Source: Marchantia polymorpha subsp. ruderalis (taxonomy: Eukaryota > Streptophyta > Marchantiopsida > Marchantiales > Marchantiaceae). From it: 64,000 nucleotides of DNA. A program made the translations under genes and the position numbers. Below the pieces are notes generated by a model that saw nothing but the letters and a program-made list of their open reading frames with translations, searched no databases and was not told where the DNA came from. The DNA is taken from contig AP031353.1 of assembly GCA_037833965.1 (NCBI GenBank), positions 16,742,501 to 16,806,500 of the forward strand, given 5' to 3'. Positions 38,111 through 48,976 of this stretch are shown piece after piece (within the stretch, counting starts at the first letter, position 1; the number at the start of each line of letters is the position of its first letter).

Positions 38111-39576
38111 ACCACCTCCTTTCATATAAATGTACCTCCTAATTCCGTATGTGTGCTCAGAACGATTTAGTGTACACCATCTGCCGTAAATGAGCGTGGC
38201 CTTTGCAACCATAAAAAGGAAAAGCTCTCAACTCGGAAAAATACATTCGGGAGGAGATATACCATAATCACAGAGTAGGAATATATCACAGTATTTGTTA
38301 AGCAATTTACGTAAAAAAGTAAATATCAAAGTCAAATACCTGCCTAGCTTTTTCAGTAGACTCAATAGCTCTTTCGATAATATCTTCAGAGCTGAATTCA
38401 TCACTGGCTCAGAAGGAGAGTGGAACAAAGGACTCCTAAGATGAAGTCTCTAGCTTCGGAATGCTGTGCAATCTATGAGATCGTTGGCAAATACTGTACC
38501 GTGTACAGGCTAGGGGCACCGTTGCTCTACGATCCTACGTTGGCGCTAGTTGTGCTCATTTCATTTTGGTGCTTCATTTTTCTGAAGGGTCGCCGTTCTG
38601 CATATCAGTTCTCATGCGTCTGTCATTTCCCTGTGCTCACTGTGCACCTACTCTCTGCTCTGCATCAATAATTTAGCCAGAACCTTTTTCAGGATTGCTG
38701 AATTATTTTAGGCTCATAATGAAGAGATTGTGGGTTCTGTCCACATGGCTGTTTTCTGTGCATGCCTTGAGCACGTGCACGTGCACACTGGGATGGTGCC
38801 GAGAGCAAGCACCATCTTCTCTCACATTCCAAATTATGTATCATTCGGTAGGGTTCAAGCGCGCCAGGCAAGACTATCGTTCAGTTTATTGGGCAGTTCA
38901 AAAGTGGTGAAAAGAATTTTTCGAATGTGATATTTTCATTTTCAATAGAATTTGCACATAGAATGATGCCGAGTATTACTTTTTGAGATAAAAACACATG
39001 TGCAAGATTACTGTGGATTGTTTCACTTATCTCAGAAGTTAATACACAGACTTTTCCTTTAAATTTATTAAAGGGATTAGGTTGGATTTCATTCTTAATT
39101 ACACTTCTTTCTGGGATATTAAGACCTTGTAAATTTGTTTCTGGCGAAATTATATGTATGCTATCTATTAGGAAGAGCTTTATTTGATTAATCGCATGAT
39201 ACCTTAAAGAAATGAACGCATGATTTTAATCTCTTCAATCAGTAATTACATCACTTTACTTACCACTCTTTGCATGATAATATAATTATATACATATATT
39301 ATATTTTAGTGTATTTTCATGTGGGATAACAGTTTTGCAACATTCAGATCTGATCAATTTATTACTTAATAATACTCATCGATTACGTGGATGGAGCTGT
39401 CCTTTTACGTAATCCAAACTCGGACTTTGGCTTCCAAACTACAATGCATCCTTCACTGTAAGCGTACATTGTTTTTCACCTATATGTCCCAGCTTGATCT
39501 CCAATTCCGTTTGGAGATATGTGGAGTGTGATTAGCTATCAAACGAGAAGAGAAGAGTTCGACATGTTCGGAGAGT

Positions 39577-39810
39577 GTGCGGGGGCGATGGGTGCGGCTG
39601 TTGGGGTGGAAGGTCCTTGTTGCAGTTGTTGTTGTCGCGGGTACGGTGGTCTACGAAGAAGAGCACCCGAAGAAAACTCGAGTGGCTGTCGATGCAAATC
39701 CATCTCCTCTGCCTTTTGTCCGCCCACAATTCAGTTTATTTCAGTACAGCAGTTGGGATACGCGTGCTATCGTAACGAACGAGATTCGCCGTATTGTCAT
39801 ATTCGATTGA
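39577..39810 (+). other. Short open frame with a hydrophobic segment, coding status doubtful
   Basis: A 77-codon frame with no ATG start contains LVAVVVVAGTVVY, a possible membrane anchor, then a Pro/Phe-rich stretch, and ends in a stop. A competing frame over the same bases gives a cysteine-rich CCSCCC run. I recognise neither. It might be an exon of an unseen gene or chance. Confidence 0.2.
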
Positions 39811-41214
39811 ACTGACGGACGGTCTGGTCCACTCCACTCGAAAGTGCACATTCCCAAAAGGTTCATTATCAGCAGAAATTCTTCCTTTCTTTTGCAGTGG
39901 CTGATGCGTTCGTTGCTTACAGTTAATTAGCTCATACAGTAACAGGATCCATGAGAAACGCCCAAACGTTGATTCATCGGCTCGCCACTTGTGTGGTCAC
40001 GATATTTCCTCGAGCAGACAGCGCTGCTTGACCAGAAGACGCCAGATGGTCAATATCCAGCTCGAAAGCCTCTCTACTCTTTGGACTGGAATACATTATC
40101 AGATCAAAAAATTGATATGTATTAAGAACTTATCTAGGACGTAATTATTGAACATCTAATTCGTATATCCGCTCTTTGATGCCTGCTGCCCGACGACCCT
40201 TGGACCGTCATGGTCAAACTTGAAAAGTTGTTCCCAACCTCTAATTCTGGATTTAGCTCGCACTCCAGGAGCAGTCGCATGGACAGCAAAGTGGAGCCCA
40301 CGTTTGCATGAGTAGATGTTACAAACTACTCTAATTTGAACACGCATCAGCAGAGTTTCCCATCATTTCACCTGCTCATCGACCATATGTCCCACGCACG
40401 TCATGAAACAATGTGCTCAAGTCAGACTCCAAACCAAACTTGATGTTAGGATTAGAATCTCCATTCGTGACAACCTTCTTCTTCCATAGGGGACTGAATT
40501 TGCAGACATCAAATCTCACATACGAGGGCTGAAAATCTTGACAACTATAATGCCTACTGAAAGTTGTCATGACTCGGTTTTGTATCATGGTTGGCACTTT
40601 CATCATCTTTGTTCACACCACTTAGTATCGATGTCGAGCTGTAGAGTTACTCTAAATATCTAGATATCCGGATAGAAGTGTCTTGCAAATTCTTTGATAG
40701 TGTCTTTAGTATTGTCTTCATTGAGCCAAAAGAGGCAGGTAAAAATTTTATGAGGTTTGTAAATGATGGAAAATCCCGTATATTTCGTAATGTGTGTAAT
40801 GTTTATTAACTTTTCTCTTGTCTCGAAATGGTTTAAAGTCACCATCCTATACTTCTTCATATTCTTAGTATTCTCACTCGATCAATTTTTTATTCAAGTC
40901 ACTACTTAGCTTTTGTCTTTGTTAAACAGAATTATGAATTCTTCTGTTTTCATAATTCAATAAGATTGAATGAAAATAAATTTATTTTCTTGAAAAAATA
41001 TCTTGTTTAACAAAGAATAATTTACCATTATTTGAGTAAAAATATGATACTACATATATCATTCTGTTACTTAGATATTTTTGCATGCACTAAGGATATA
41101 ATTTTGGCCGTGAAACCTGTAGGGTCCCAGAAATACCCGTTTGTTTGGAACTTGAACGAGTATTTCCGTATATTTATGTTATTTTACTTCTCTATTGAAG
41201 GTGGATTGAAGGGT

Positions 41215-42368
41215 CGCCGTTAGGCGCCACTCTTCTCAGTTCCTGCTGACGCTCTCGCTGAGACTGACACGACTACCGCAGTTCCCCAAACGGGACACCT
41301 CTCCCAGAACCGGGGTCCCGGGTCTCCTTACTTCGTAGGCGGGACCGCTTTGGTACTGTCCCCGAAGTTCCCTCCGAGGGACTCCTACGCGGACGAACAA
41401 AGCCTACTCCGCAACTATCGGAGCGGGCAACGGAGCGGGAACCCGTGATTCCCTAAGCGGGTCCGAAGGAGGTCCGCCCCAAGAGAGGAACCAGAACGTC
41501 TGCCGGTAAAACCGGTACCCGTTACTTAACGAAACATCTGACACGTGGAAGCGCCGAAATAGTCAAGTGAGACCGGACTAGCGGGTCGGAACGCGCGAGT
41601 GGATCAGGGATCGCGGGCGAAGAGGGCACGTGGAGAGAGCCCCGGAGAGCGGCCGGAGTCCTTGAGACAGGGCGAGTCGGCGGCGGAGCGGAGCCGCATG
41701 GATGGGATCGACGGCTGGGACGAGCGCCAGGGATCCAGTCCTTGGACGATGATGGGCGACGCGTGCCGTCGCTTCGTGGGAGAGAGCCCCTCGGGGAGCA
41801 ATGTCAGGTCCGGACCAACATCTCGTCCCGATCGGGTCCCGGGGCAAGTTCGCGGCTGGCTCGCATGCAAAGCCTCGGGTTTGAGGCCCTCCTGCGCCCG
41901 AAGCATGCGACGAAAAGGTCCGTCCGTCGAGCTCGACATGTGGAAAGTCGGTCCCGGCCAATGGAATTTATCCGATCCGAAATTATTTTCCGGCCTATGG
42001 GATTTCGGCAGCGCCCGCCCTCCGCCCTGTCGGCTGCGCTTGATACATAGGCCGTCGGCTCCCAGACTCGACCCACGGACATCCGATACCGCTCTTACCA
42101 CCCCCTCTACCCCTCCCCCGCAGTAACGTCTACCTCGTCCGATTTCCCTTCAGAGCTTTCTCAGAGATTGGTCGTCGAGAGGTCGAGCGAGAGGGTCGTC
42201 GATTGTTTGTGCGGAGTTGAAAATCGAGTGGAACGCGAAGGTCCCATGCATGTTCGAGGAAGCGTAGAGCTGCACGCAACTTGTGTCGGAGTCTGGTGAG
42301 ATCGTGCTTTGGACGCACCGAGAGCGACAAGTTTTTGAGAGAGGGCGAGAGGCAGTGAGCGAGGAGCG
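41215..42368 (+). promoter_or_regulatory. GC-rich island: putative promoter and leader of the DUF7054 gene
   Basis: Composition shifts abruptly from AT-rich to strongly GC-rich close to 41215 and stays so into the first coding exon. An ABRE/G-box-like ACACGTGG lies at 41541-41548. Open frames on both strands overlap one another throughout 41.6-42.1 kb, as expected when stop codons are rare in GC-rich DNA, and none has a recognisable product. I therefore read it as promoter plus 5' leader. No TATA box was convincing. Confidence 0.5.
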
Positions 42369-43702
42369 ATGAGGTCTTGGCAGGCCACGAGTGCTGGCAA
42401 GGGGAGCGACTTTCAAGCGCGCGGATCGAGCGCGGATACTTTGAATTCCGGGAATGGAGATTCTCCCAGAGCTTCGAGGAGTGCGAGCGAATTGGTCGTC
42501 TCGAAAGGCAAATCGCGGTGGAGCGCGGAGGATGTGCGCTCCGTGGGAGAAACGTCGACTCACTCGAGAAATTCTTGCTCGTCGTCCTCGTCGTCGTCGA
42601 ACCGGAAATCCTCGAGGTCCTCTCATTCATCGCGATCGAGCTCTTCGTCTTCTTCGCGGTCGGGAAGCAGAAGCGGGAGACACCCGAAACCGCGATCGTG
42701 TATCAGAACTGTGTTTCCGGACGACGAGCTAGAAATTGTGGCGGATGGCCCTTACATCCACAACGGCCTCGCCCTCACAGAAGCGGAGAGGCACGACATT
42801 GACTCGACCTCGGCATCCGACTACGCATCCACCAGCGGCTCAGAGCCGTCGTCTCCGCAGGCCTTCTCACCAATTCAGACCAGTCTTCGAGAATATGACA
42901 GATCTCAGAGTGAACGATTCGAGGCCTTTTGGGGTGAGGGCGTTGACTTGTTCGAGAAGAGCCGGAAATCGACATGGAGGAAACTGCGGCATCGCAGGCT
43001 TCTGACAAATTTGTTCAACTTCAGACCTCAGGTAAACCTGAAACCCCAGTGAAGTTCGGTGTCGAATTTCAATGGAATCGCTTGGCGGCTGATGATTATT
43101 AGCGGAATTATCGCATGGAACTAAAGAGCTGACTTGTATCTGATGTCGTCTGCAGAGTGATACCAGCTTCTCAGACGGCCAAGAGTCTCAGTCAATGCTC
43201 GTAGATATTCATGTACTGGGAAGTCCTGGCCCAATTCGACTCGTGGTGGACAAGACCGATTTAGTGCAGGATGTCATCGAATCTGCTCTCCATGCATACG
43301 ATGTACAGAAGCGCCAACCTGCACTCGGTCTTAGCTATCAACCATTCATGCTGTATTGCAAAGCGCCTGAATTTGAAGGTGAGTTATATTAGAATCCAAT
43401 GCGAACTTGCAGTCTGGTCTGAAATCCACCTGTGAATTGAGCTAGCAACGATAATGACAATTATGAAAAGAAATACTTAGGGAGTTTTTTGAAACATTTT
43501 TTCTTATTTGTTGCCCGTGTCGGATCGATGTATTGACCTTAACTGTCTAAATTTTACAGAAATGGATGAGAGAAGCTCGATAGGAGAATATGGTTTGCGG
43601 CATTTCTACCTTTATCCCAAGCCTGACAGTGGGGACGAGCTCAACACATCTCCAAAGAGTAAAAAAGGAACGAAGAAATCATCGTCGATCAAAAGCTTGT
43701 AA
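42369..43702 (+). CDS. DUF7054 domain protein with serine-rich N-terminus
   Basis: Three exons, 42369-43031, 43156-43378 and 43560-43702, join in frame to about 342 residues. Introns are GT-AG. Residues about 66-105 form a low-complexity Ser/Arg tract. Residues about 110-220 are acidic and Ser-rich, then basic (WRKLRHRR), ending in a Leu/Phe motif. The C-terminal domain (about 235-317) runs from MLVDIHVLGSPGPIRLVVD to GLRHFYLYPKP, the beginning and end of the plant DUF7054 domain, which looks like a ubiquitin-type fold. The last 25 residues are Lys/Ser-rich. The start is the first ATG of an open stretch leading straight into the Ser-rich region. Function is not known to me; the basic and Ser/Arg segments may suggest nuclear location or phosphorylation. 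Angiosperm relatives I recall have a shorter N-terminus. Confidence 0.88.
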
Positions 43703-46700
43703 GTTTCAATCGCCAATGCCTGTCATAAAACTGTTGTTTTTTGTTCGCTGGCAATTTCGTAAGATAACTACAGCTTATGGACGTCGAAACACTACTTGTC
43801 TGTCGAGAAGCTTCAAACTGATCTGATCTTCATGTGGATTGTGCAGGTTCGAAAAGAGTGTAATCGAGATGCAGTCGTGGGGCATGTGTGTGATGAAAAC
43901 GCTTTATCAGAATTTTGGATGCTTGGCAAGTTCCCTCTACCACTTGAATTTCGACACAGTCATGGGTGCAGTGCTCAAAGCTTTGAGATAACTCGACTCG
44001 TCATCGTGGGCATACGCATCATCAAATCATGTGACATTGACAGGCCAATTTGCCCCATTTCACCCATCTTCAAATGTAAATACGGTCCCCCTCCACTTTA
44101 GATAGATTCAAAAGGTCCCCTTCACAGGGACCTACACAGTACACCTTATACTGTGCATATAGATTGACGTCTTCTTTGTACACAAGCGGACACATTTGTT
44201 CATGCCCTTCGGCAACGCAATTGAAAAAGCAGTAATTGCTGTGATTTTCCAATTTTCATCGGCAACTGAGTCGGATGTTTCCTGGAGTTATATTCGAATT
44301 CTACAGTTTGCTGAAGAACCACTAACAGAATGTAAGGATAAATAATAGGTCCAAAACATATCTCTCTCTCAACTGCGATAAATTTGCCACTTTTTCTGTC
44401 TGTAGCACAGGGAGAAAATGAAATTGTAAACATTATGTCGCACATCTCTCTCACACACGAAACTCAGTAAAGTAGAATTTACCGTATACGTGAGCATCGG
44501 TCAAAGTATAATCCATATAAAAAACCTTTTTGCCAAAAAGCGGTCAAACAAATGATCACTTACATTTGAAATCCAACAACCACACCGATCACGAAGACAA
44601 AAGCTCTCAGAAAGTAAACTCCAAGTATGCTCCAAGTACACTGATGTAAAGTACACTCCAAGTATGCTAGAGTAAAACAAGACTGTATAGAATAGAGAAC
44701 TATGAAAAGACCATTCAACGAAGGGAAGAGTATATACCTAGGACGACGACAGAGTATACCCGCAATCTATATCTACGACATTAGAGTAAGAATTAAACTA
44801 CAGTGACAATCTGATACTCAAACTGCAATCCAATCTCTTCGACACTTCAGGGTAATCCTGTGTAAGTTGGCAAAGTCGGATGTGAGTAGAGAGCCCGAGA
44901 TTTCTACGATCACATCCATCAATTGTCGACGTCTACCTTGAAATCCATGAGGCCAACTGTACAGTTGTAGGACCTGAAAGCGCAAGTGCAGTAGCAGACA
45001 ACGGAGTATCCGGGCCACTGCATCATTTTCAATACTGTCGACACCTTCGAGTTTCTTGAAAGAAGTGGTCCCGAGCAGCGTTCAATATGCTTTGATGTAT
45101 ATACAGATGCAGGAAGTTGTGAACAACTTTTATGCATGTCACGCTTGCTCCATCTGGACCTCAAGGGAGTTGGGAGGACTCACAAGTGAATTCATTACTC
45201 ATCATCTACCCTTCATTTCATTGTCAAATGATCCATCGTTTGGCTTTGACATGTCATGGACATCTTTACAAGTTCTGTTAGTAGATGGTTCACATCTTGT
45301 CAGATCTCCGAGTCACACTTTGTCTGCCTTTGATCATTTTGTGAGCCTGACTTGGGGTCAAGGTATCAAAGTGCAAGATTTGGTTTCGATTGCATTTTTA
45401 ATATCTCTTTTCAGGTTTCCCACAATCATTATGTTACTCCACGTTAAACCTTTGGAATTTGTCAGTGTCTTTTAAAACTCAAAATATTGCGACCTTTTAC
45501 CTTGATGATGAGGAGATCCTACTGCATGATCTTTTGCACTACACTTCCGATACAATCAAGTGGCACAAGGTATCATATCGACATCATCCATCATTTCACA
45601 TAGACGATATCAACTACTTCCTCATGTTACAATCAATGTCCATGACCTTCAAGGTACCTGCTAGGCTTGAATGCTGATTACTATTGGAGTCATGGATCTA
45701 TCTGTGATGAAGGATTATGCCCCATGAGCATTGTTGGATAATTGAGTCTCTATGGCTTTGTATTGGTTTGTGTTTGCGTAGCTTCCTCCAACGTTCGGAC
45801 ATCTCATGTGCGATATGTCTTCCACGCGATGGTTTGTCATTTTTGGCTGGCTGGACAGTAGTATCCATCTGTTGAGAGTCTAATGATTTACACTTATCGC
45901 TATCTCGTGGCATCAACTACTTATACATTCCATGTATAGCATAGCAATGTGGTTTCAACTCTCCTATGACAGAATATATTTTGTTGGCGACGTTTTTTTT
46001 ATAAAGTTCCTAATGTCACTCGTACTGAAAATCTGCCTGCATGTATGATACATCAGAGTCACCAAACGATTTATCACTATATCACCAATCATCAGACGAT
46101 GAGGAAACTTTAGCTCTCTCCTTGTCTTTTGGCCCGGGTTGTTACTTTTTCTAGCCTGCTTTGGCTTAAGCTTTGTAGCTTAAACGATGTGGTTGCGCCC
46201 CTTATGGTTTTCATCTCCCCTTTGATTCTTAATTTCGTGGTGATAGCTTCCTCCTTAGAACACTCAAGAGAAGTAGTAAGGTATGCTCTCGAAATTCATT
46301 TAAACTGTTTGTTTAGTACCTACATACGTAGAAAAACGATGAGGGGCCGTAAGGATAAGACATTGAAAGTACACGTGGATGTCAAAGTGCACAACATTAC
46401 ATATTGTAATATCTCTCTTCATAAAAAGGGAAAACAAACTCCACTGTTAGACGAAGTAAAACTGTAATATGATGATAGAAGAGTTGTGGTCATTAACATG
46501 TCATCAATTGACATTTCACTTAGATAAAATGTAGTACTCTCATGGGACCTTGAGACAAAGTTTGAGGAGGCCTTGCGAATGATAACTAAGTCATGATACA
46601 CTCAAATGGTCATCAAATTCCACTTATAATATATAGATGCTCAGATATGGCAATGGTGGGTTATTTATCGGATCAACTCATACAGCTGAAAGTGGACTTC

Positions 46701-47263
46701 AATGAAGACGTCACGGGTCAAAGGTGCGTGTGCACATATCTATCCGTGTTGGGTTGATCGTCTAATCAGTTCGTCTCACCCAAAATTGAAAATGAACAAA
46801 AATCTTTGAAGTCAAGTGAGGATGACAGGGTTCAGGGTTTGTATGAACGAGATTCAAAACATTTGTAGGAGTCCGAACGACATGTTCTCACTCCGAGTCG
46901 TGTATAGATCTATGATGGAACAGATGTCTATCCTGACAGAAAAGATTATGAACTTATTTAAAACCTGAGTTATATCAAAGGTATTGTATTTGAAATCTGT
47001 GTCACAGTCTCAGCTACATACTGCTTCCCAAGTAACGATCTCCTCGCGAATTTGGAATGGATATCATGACTAAAAAGCTATTTAACATATTGTTATAATG
47101 TGTTGTCGAAAAGATAATAACAGCAGGGACAATTTTCTTAGTGAAACATACGCTTTGTAAGAGCTAAACACTCGATTATTTGGTCAGCAGTACGATCTTC
47201 AGGGTTTTAAGATGAACCCACAGTTTATGATATTCTGAAAATGATGCACTCAGTCTGATTGGA

Positions 47264-47285
47264 GCAACCGTTGCTTAACGGTTGC
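47264..47285. repeat. Perfect 9-bp hairpin, 4-base loop
   Basis: gcaaccgtt pairs perfectly with aacggttgc around gctt. It lies about 60 bases from the 3' side of the tRNA-Ala relic on the minus strand. A short palindromic agctaa/ttagct follows at about 47.31 kb. Eukaryotic tRNA genes do not need such terminators, so its role, if any, is unknown. Confidence 0.6.
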
Positions 47286-47344
47286 CAGACAGCTTGAACG
47301 CTCCAGCTAAAGTTAGCTTACAGCGATAACATCAACAGGAGATA

Positions 47345-47395
47345 ACGCACCTCCCGCATGCTAAGCGACCGCTGTACCATCTGAGCTACATCCCC
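47345..47395 (-). pseudogene. Truncated tRNA-Ala (anticodon AGC) relic
   Basis: Reading the minus strand from 47395, ggggatgtagctcagatgg begins a plant tRNA-Ala: 7-base acceptor strand, TA, D-arm and A box. The anticodon stem-loop follows with the loop TTAGCAT (anticodon AGC). After the variable region (aggtg) the expected T-arm and 3' acceptor strand are absent, and no B box (GGTTCGANNCC-like) is present. One extra D-loop base and a mismatched outer anticodon-stem pair are further damage. It is a tRNA pseudogene or the head of a tRNA-derived short element and should not yield a working tRNA. Confidence 0.8.
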
Positions 47396-48976
47396 GGATT
47401 TTAGCTGGCCGTTGACAAAACCTTACAAACCTTCATATGAGCAAATGAAGCAGGAAAGGAGTTTACCGAGTGTAAAACCCACAAGACACATCCATAGCTT
47501 TCGTAGCACTAAATTCACAATTACAAGCACAAGTCCAGATTACAGGCTCGATGAAGTATACAAGGATGAGGCCGGGCAGTGGACTGGAACCCGCTAGTCC
47601 AAGAAGGAGAATCATAATGAGAAATTGTACATGTACATGACTGCCTAACGACTTCAATTTTGGATAAGTCACCTTCATTTGAAAAGCACATCAATCTGGA
47701 AAAAAAGGGTAAACAACGCACAGGTTACCAACCCAGAGCGCCAAGTCTGCAGTATAGCAGATAACAATTTAGCAACAGTAGGACGCTCTTTTTACCGTGA
47801 TTGCCCATCTAGATCGACCATGAATCAAAACAAATTTTCGACCCTCTCTGATAGTCCGACATAGTCACAACCGTGATTTCGCCTCGTCGTCTTTTTACAA
47901 CAACAAAAAAAAGAGCCGATGACAAGGAAAAGGCCATTGCTGCCACTATCTCCCCGCTGACCCTCCGTTCGTTCCCGCCGACCAAATCAAAGCTCAGTAC
48001 GTGCTCTGAGTAGATAAGTCTCTTGACAATTTCCTCCATAATAAGAACTCAAAAAGTACATAGTTAACACAACACTCGAGAGTACAGCATCCAAAGTAGC
48101 AAGAGGGTTATCTATGGACATACGAAAACTAGTGTTGCGAATTTATCTCAGAAGTTGCCAAAGAATCAATGGGGGGCCATGAAGACTATGAAGTTCTCTA
48201 TAAGTAAACTAGCAACGGTCTACTCACGACCTTGTCTTTCTCTACACTGCTACCCTCATTAAAACCTCCTACACCAAACACCAATTATACTGACGTGTCA
48301 GTATACAATCCACAGAACCGTTATGAGACTAGATTCATGATGTCACCAAGAAACTACCTACGCCCTGAACTCTCACGGAAAAAGATCATAAAATATACAG
48401 AAACCACAACCTGGTTGGTTTTATGTAACGTAAGCTCCAAATGCAACGTAGAAATTCACAAGTCATAACAGTAAGACGTTTGAGCTCTGTAGCTAAGTTC
48501 TTCTGAATCCTAGTCAAACGTGCGCCGGTAACATGCACGCAGCCTATCTTCCACAACATAGAACCACATAGTTAATTTTCACCTGGGATTTATACCTACT
48601 CCAAAAATTCAGTTTCTTCTCACAAGAATGAGAATCCCAACAAATGCTAATAGACAAGACCTGGGAGGAGTACATCTTCGTACTTGCAAATGTTGAACCA
48701 TTTCACTGCGCTATAATCCAAATGCAACACACACAAGAAAGTAGCGAGCACTTCAGTGTTACTATACCTACCTAGAATGAATGAAAGTGTTACTCTTGCT
48801 ACATCAAACTTGAAAAGAGTCCTGGGGATGGTGGGCCTAAGGGTAATTACCAGAATTCATAGGTGAGAGGTGTACATAATGACTACCACTCACCGACCGG
48901 GACTTTAAACACTAACAATGACGATTCAATATACATCAAGTAGGGGGTCAAAAGTTTGCCAAGGGCAGATGTAGCA

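Larger units (their letters stand above)
36047..41214. other. Intergenic region between dynein and the DUF7054 gene
   Basis: About 5.2 kb. The first 1 kb after the dynein stop is relatively GC-rich and has short open frames on both strands (a minus-strand one at 36410-36054, a plus-strand one at 36393-36791), none with a family I recognise. The rest is AT-rich with short frames only. A precise inverted repeat (37937-38034), a G-quadruplex-prone tract (38090-38110, minus strand) and a short hydrophobic frame at 39577-39810 are listed separately. No retroelement protein motif was seen. Confidence 0.6.
43703..48976. other. Intergenic region, no gene recognised
   Basis: About 5.3 kb between the convergent DUF7054 and ALIX genes. 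Scattered short open frames, the longest about 139 codons at 45056-45475, do not resemble known proteins and lack consistent coding character. A short near-tandem duplication of actccaagtatgct occurs around 44.62-44.67 kb. The tRNA-Ala relic and a nearby hairpin at about 47.3 kb are listed separately. Confidence 0.6.

Noticed and set aside
41599..42126. Long open frames on both strands, up to 175 codons
   Set aside because: They overlap in several frames of GC-rich DNA, have Arg/Pro/Ser-rich composition and no recognisable domain.
42130..42630. Minus-strand frames of 158-166 codons opposite the DUF7054 start
   Set aside because: They are shadows of the Ser-rich coding exon and GC-rich leader; the plus-strand gene has family support.
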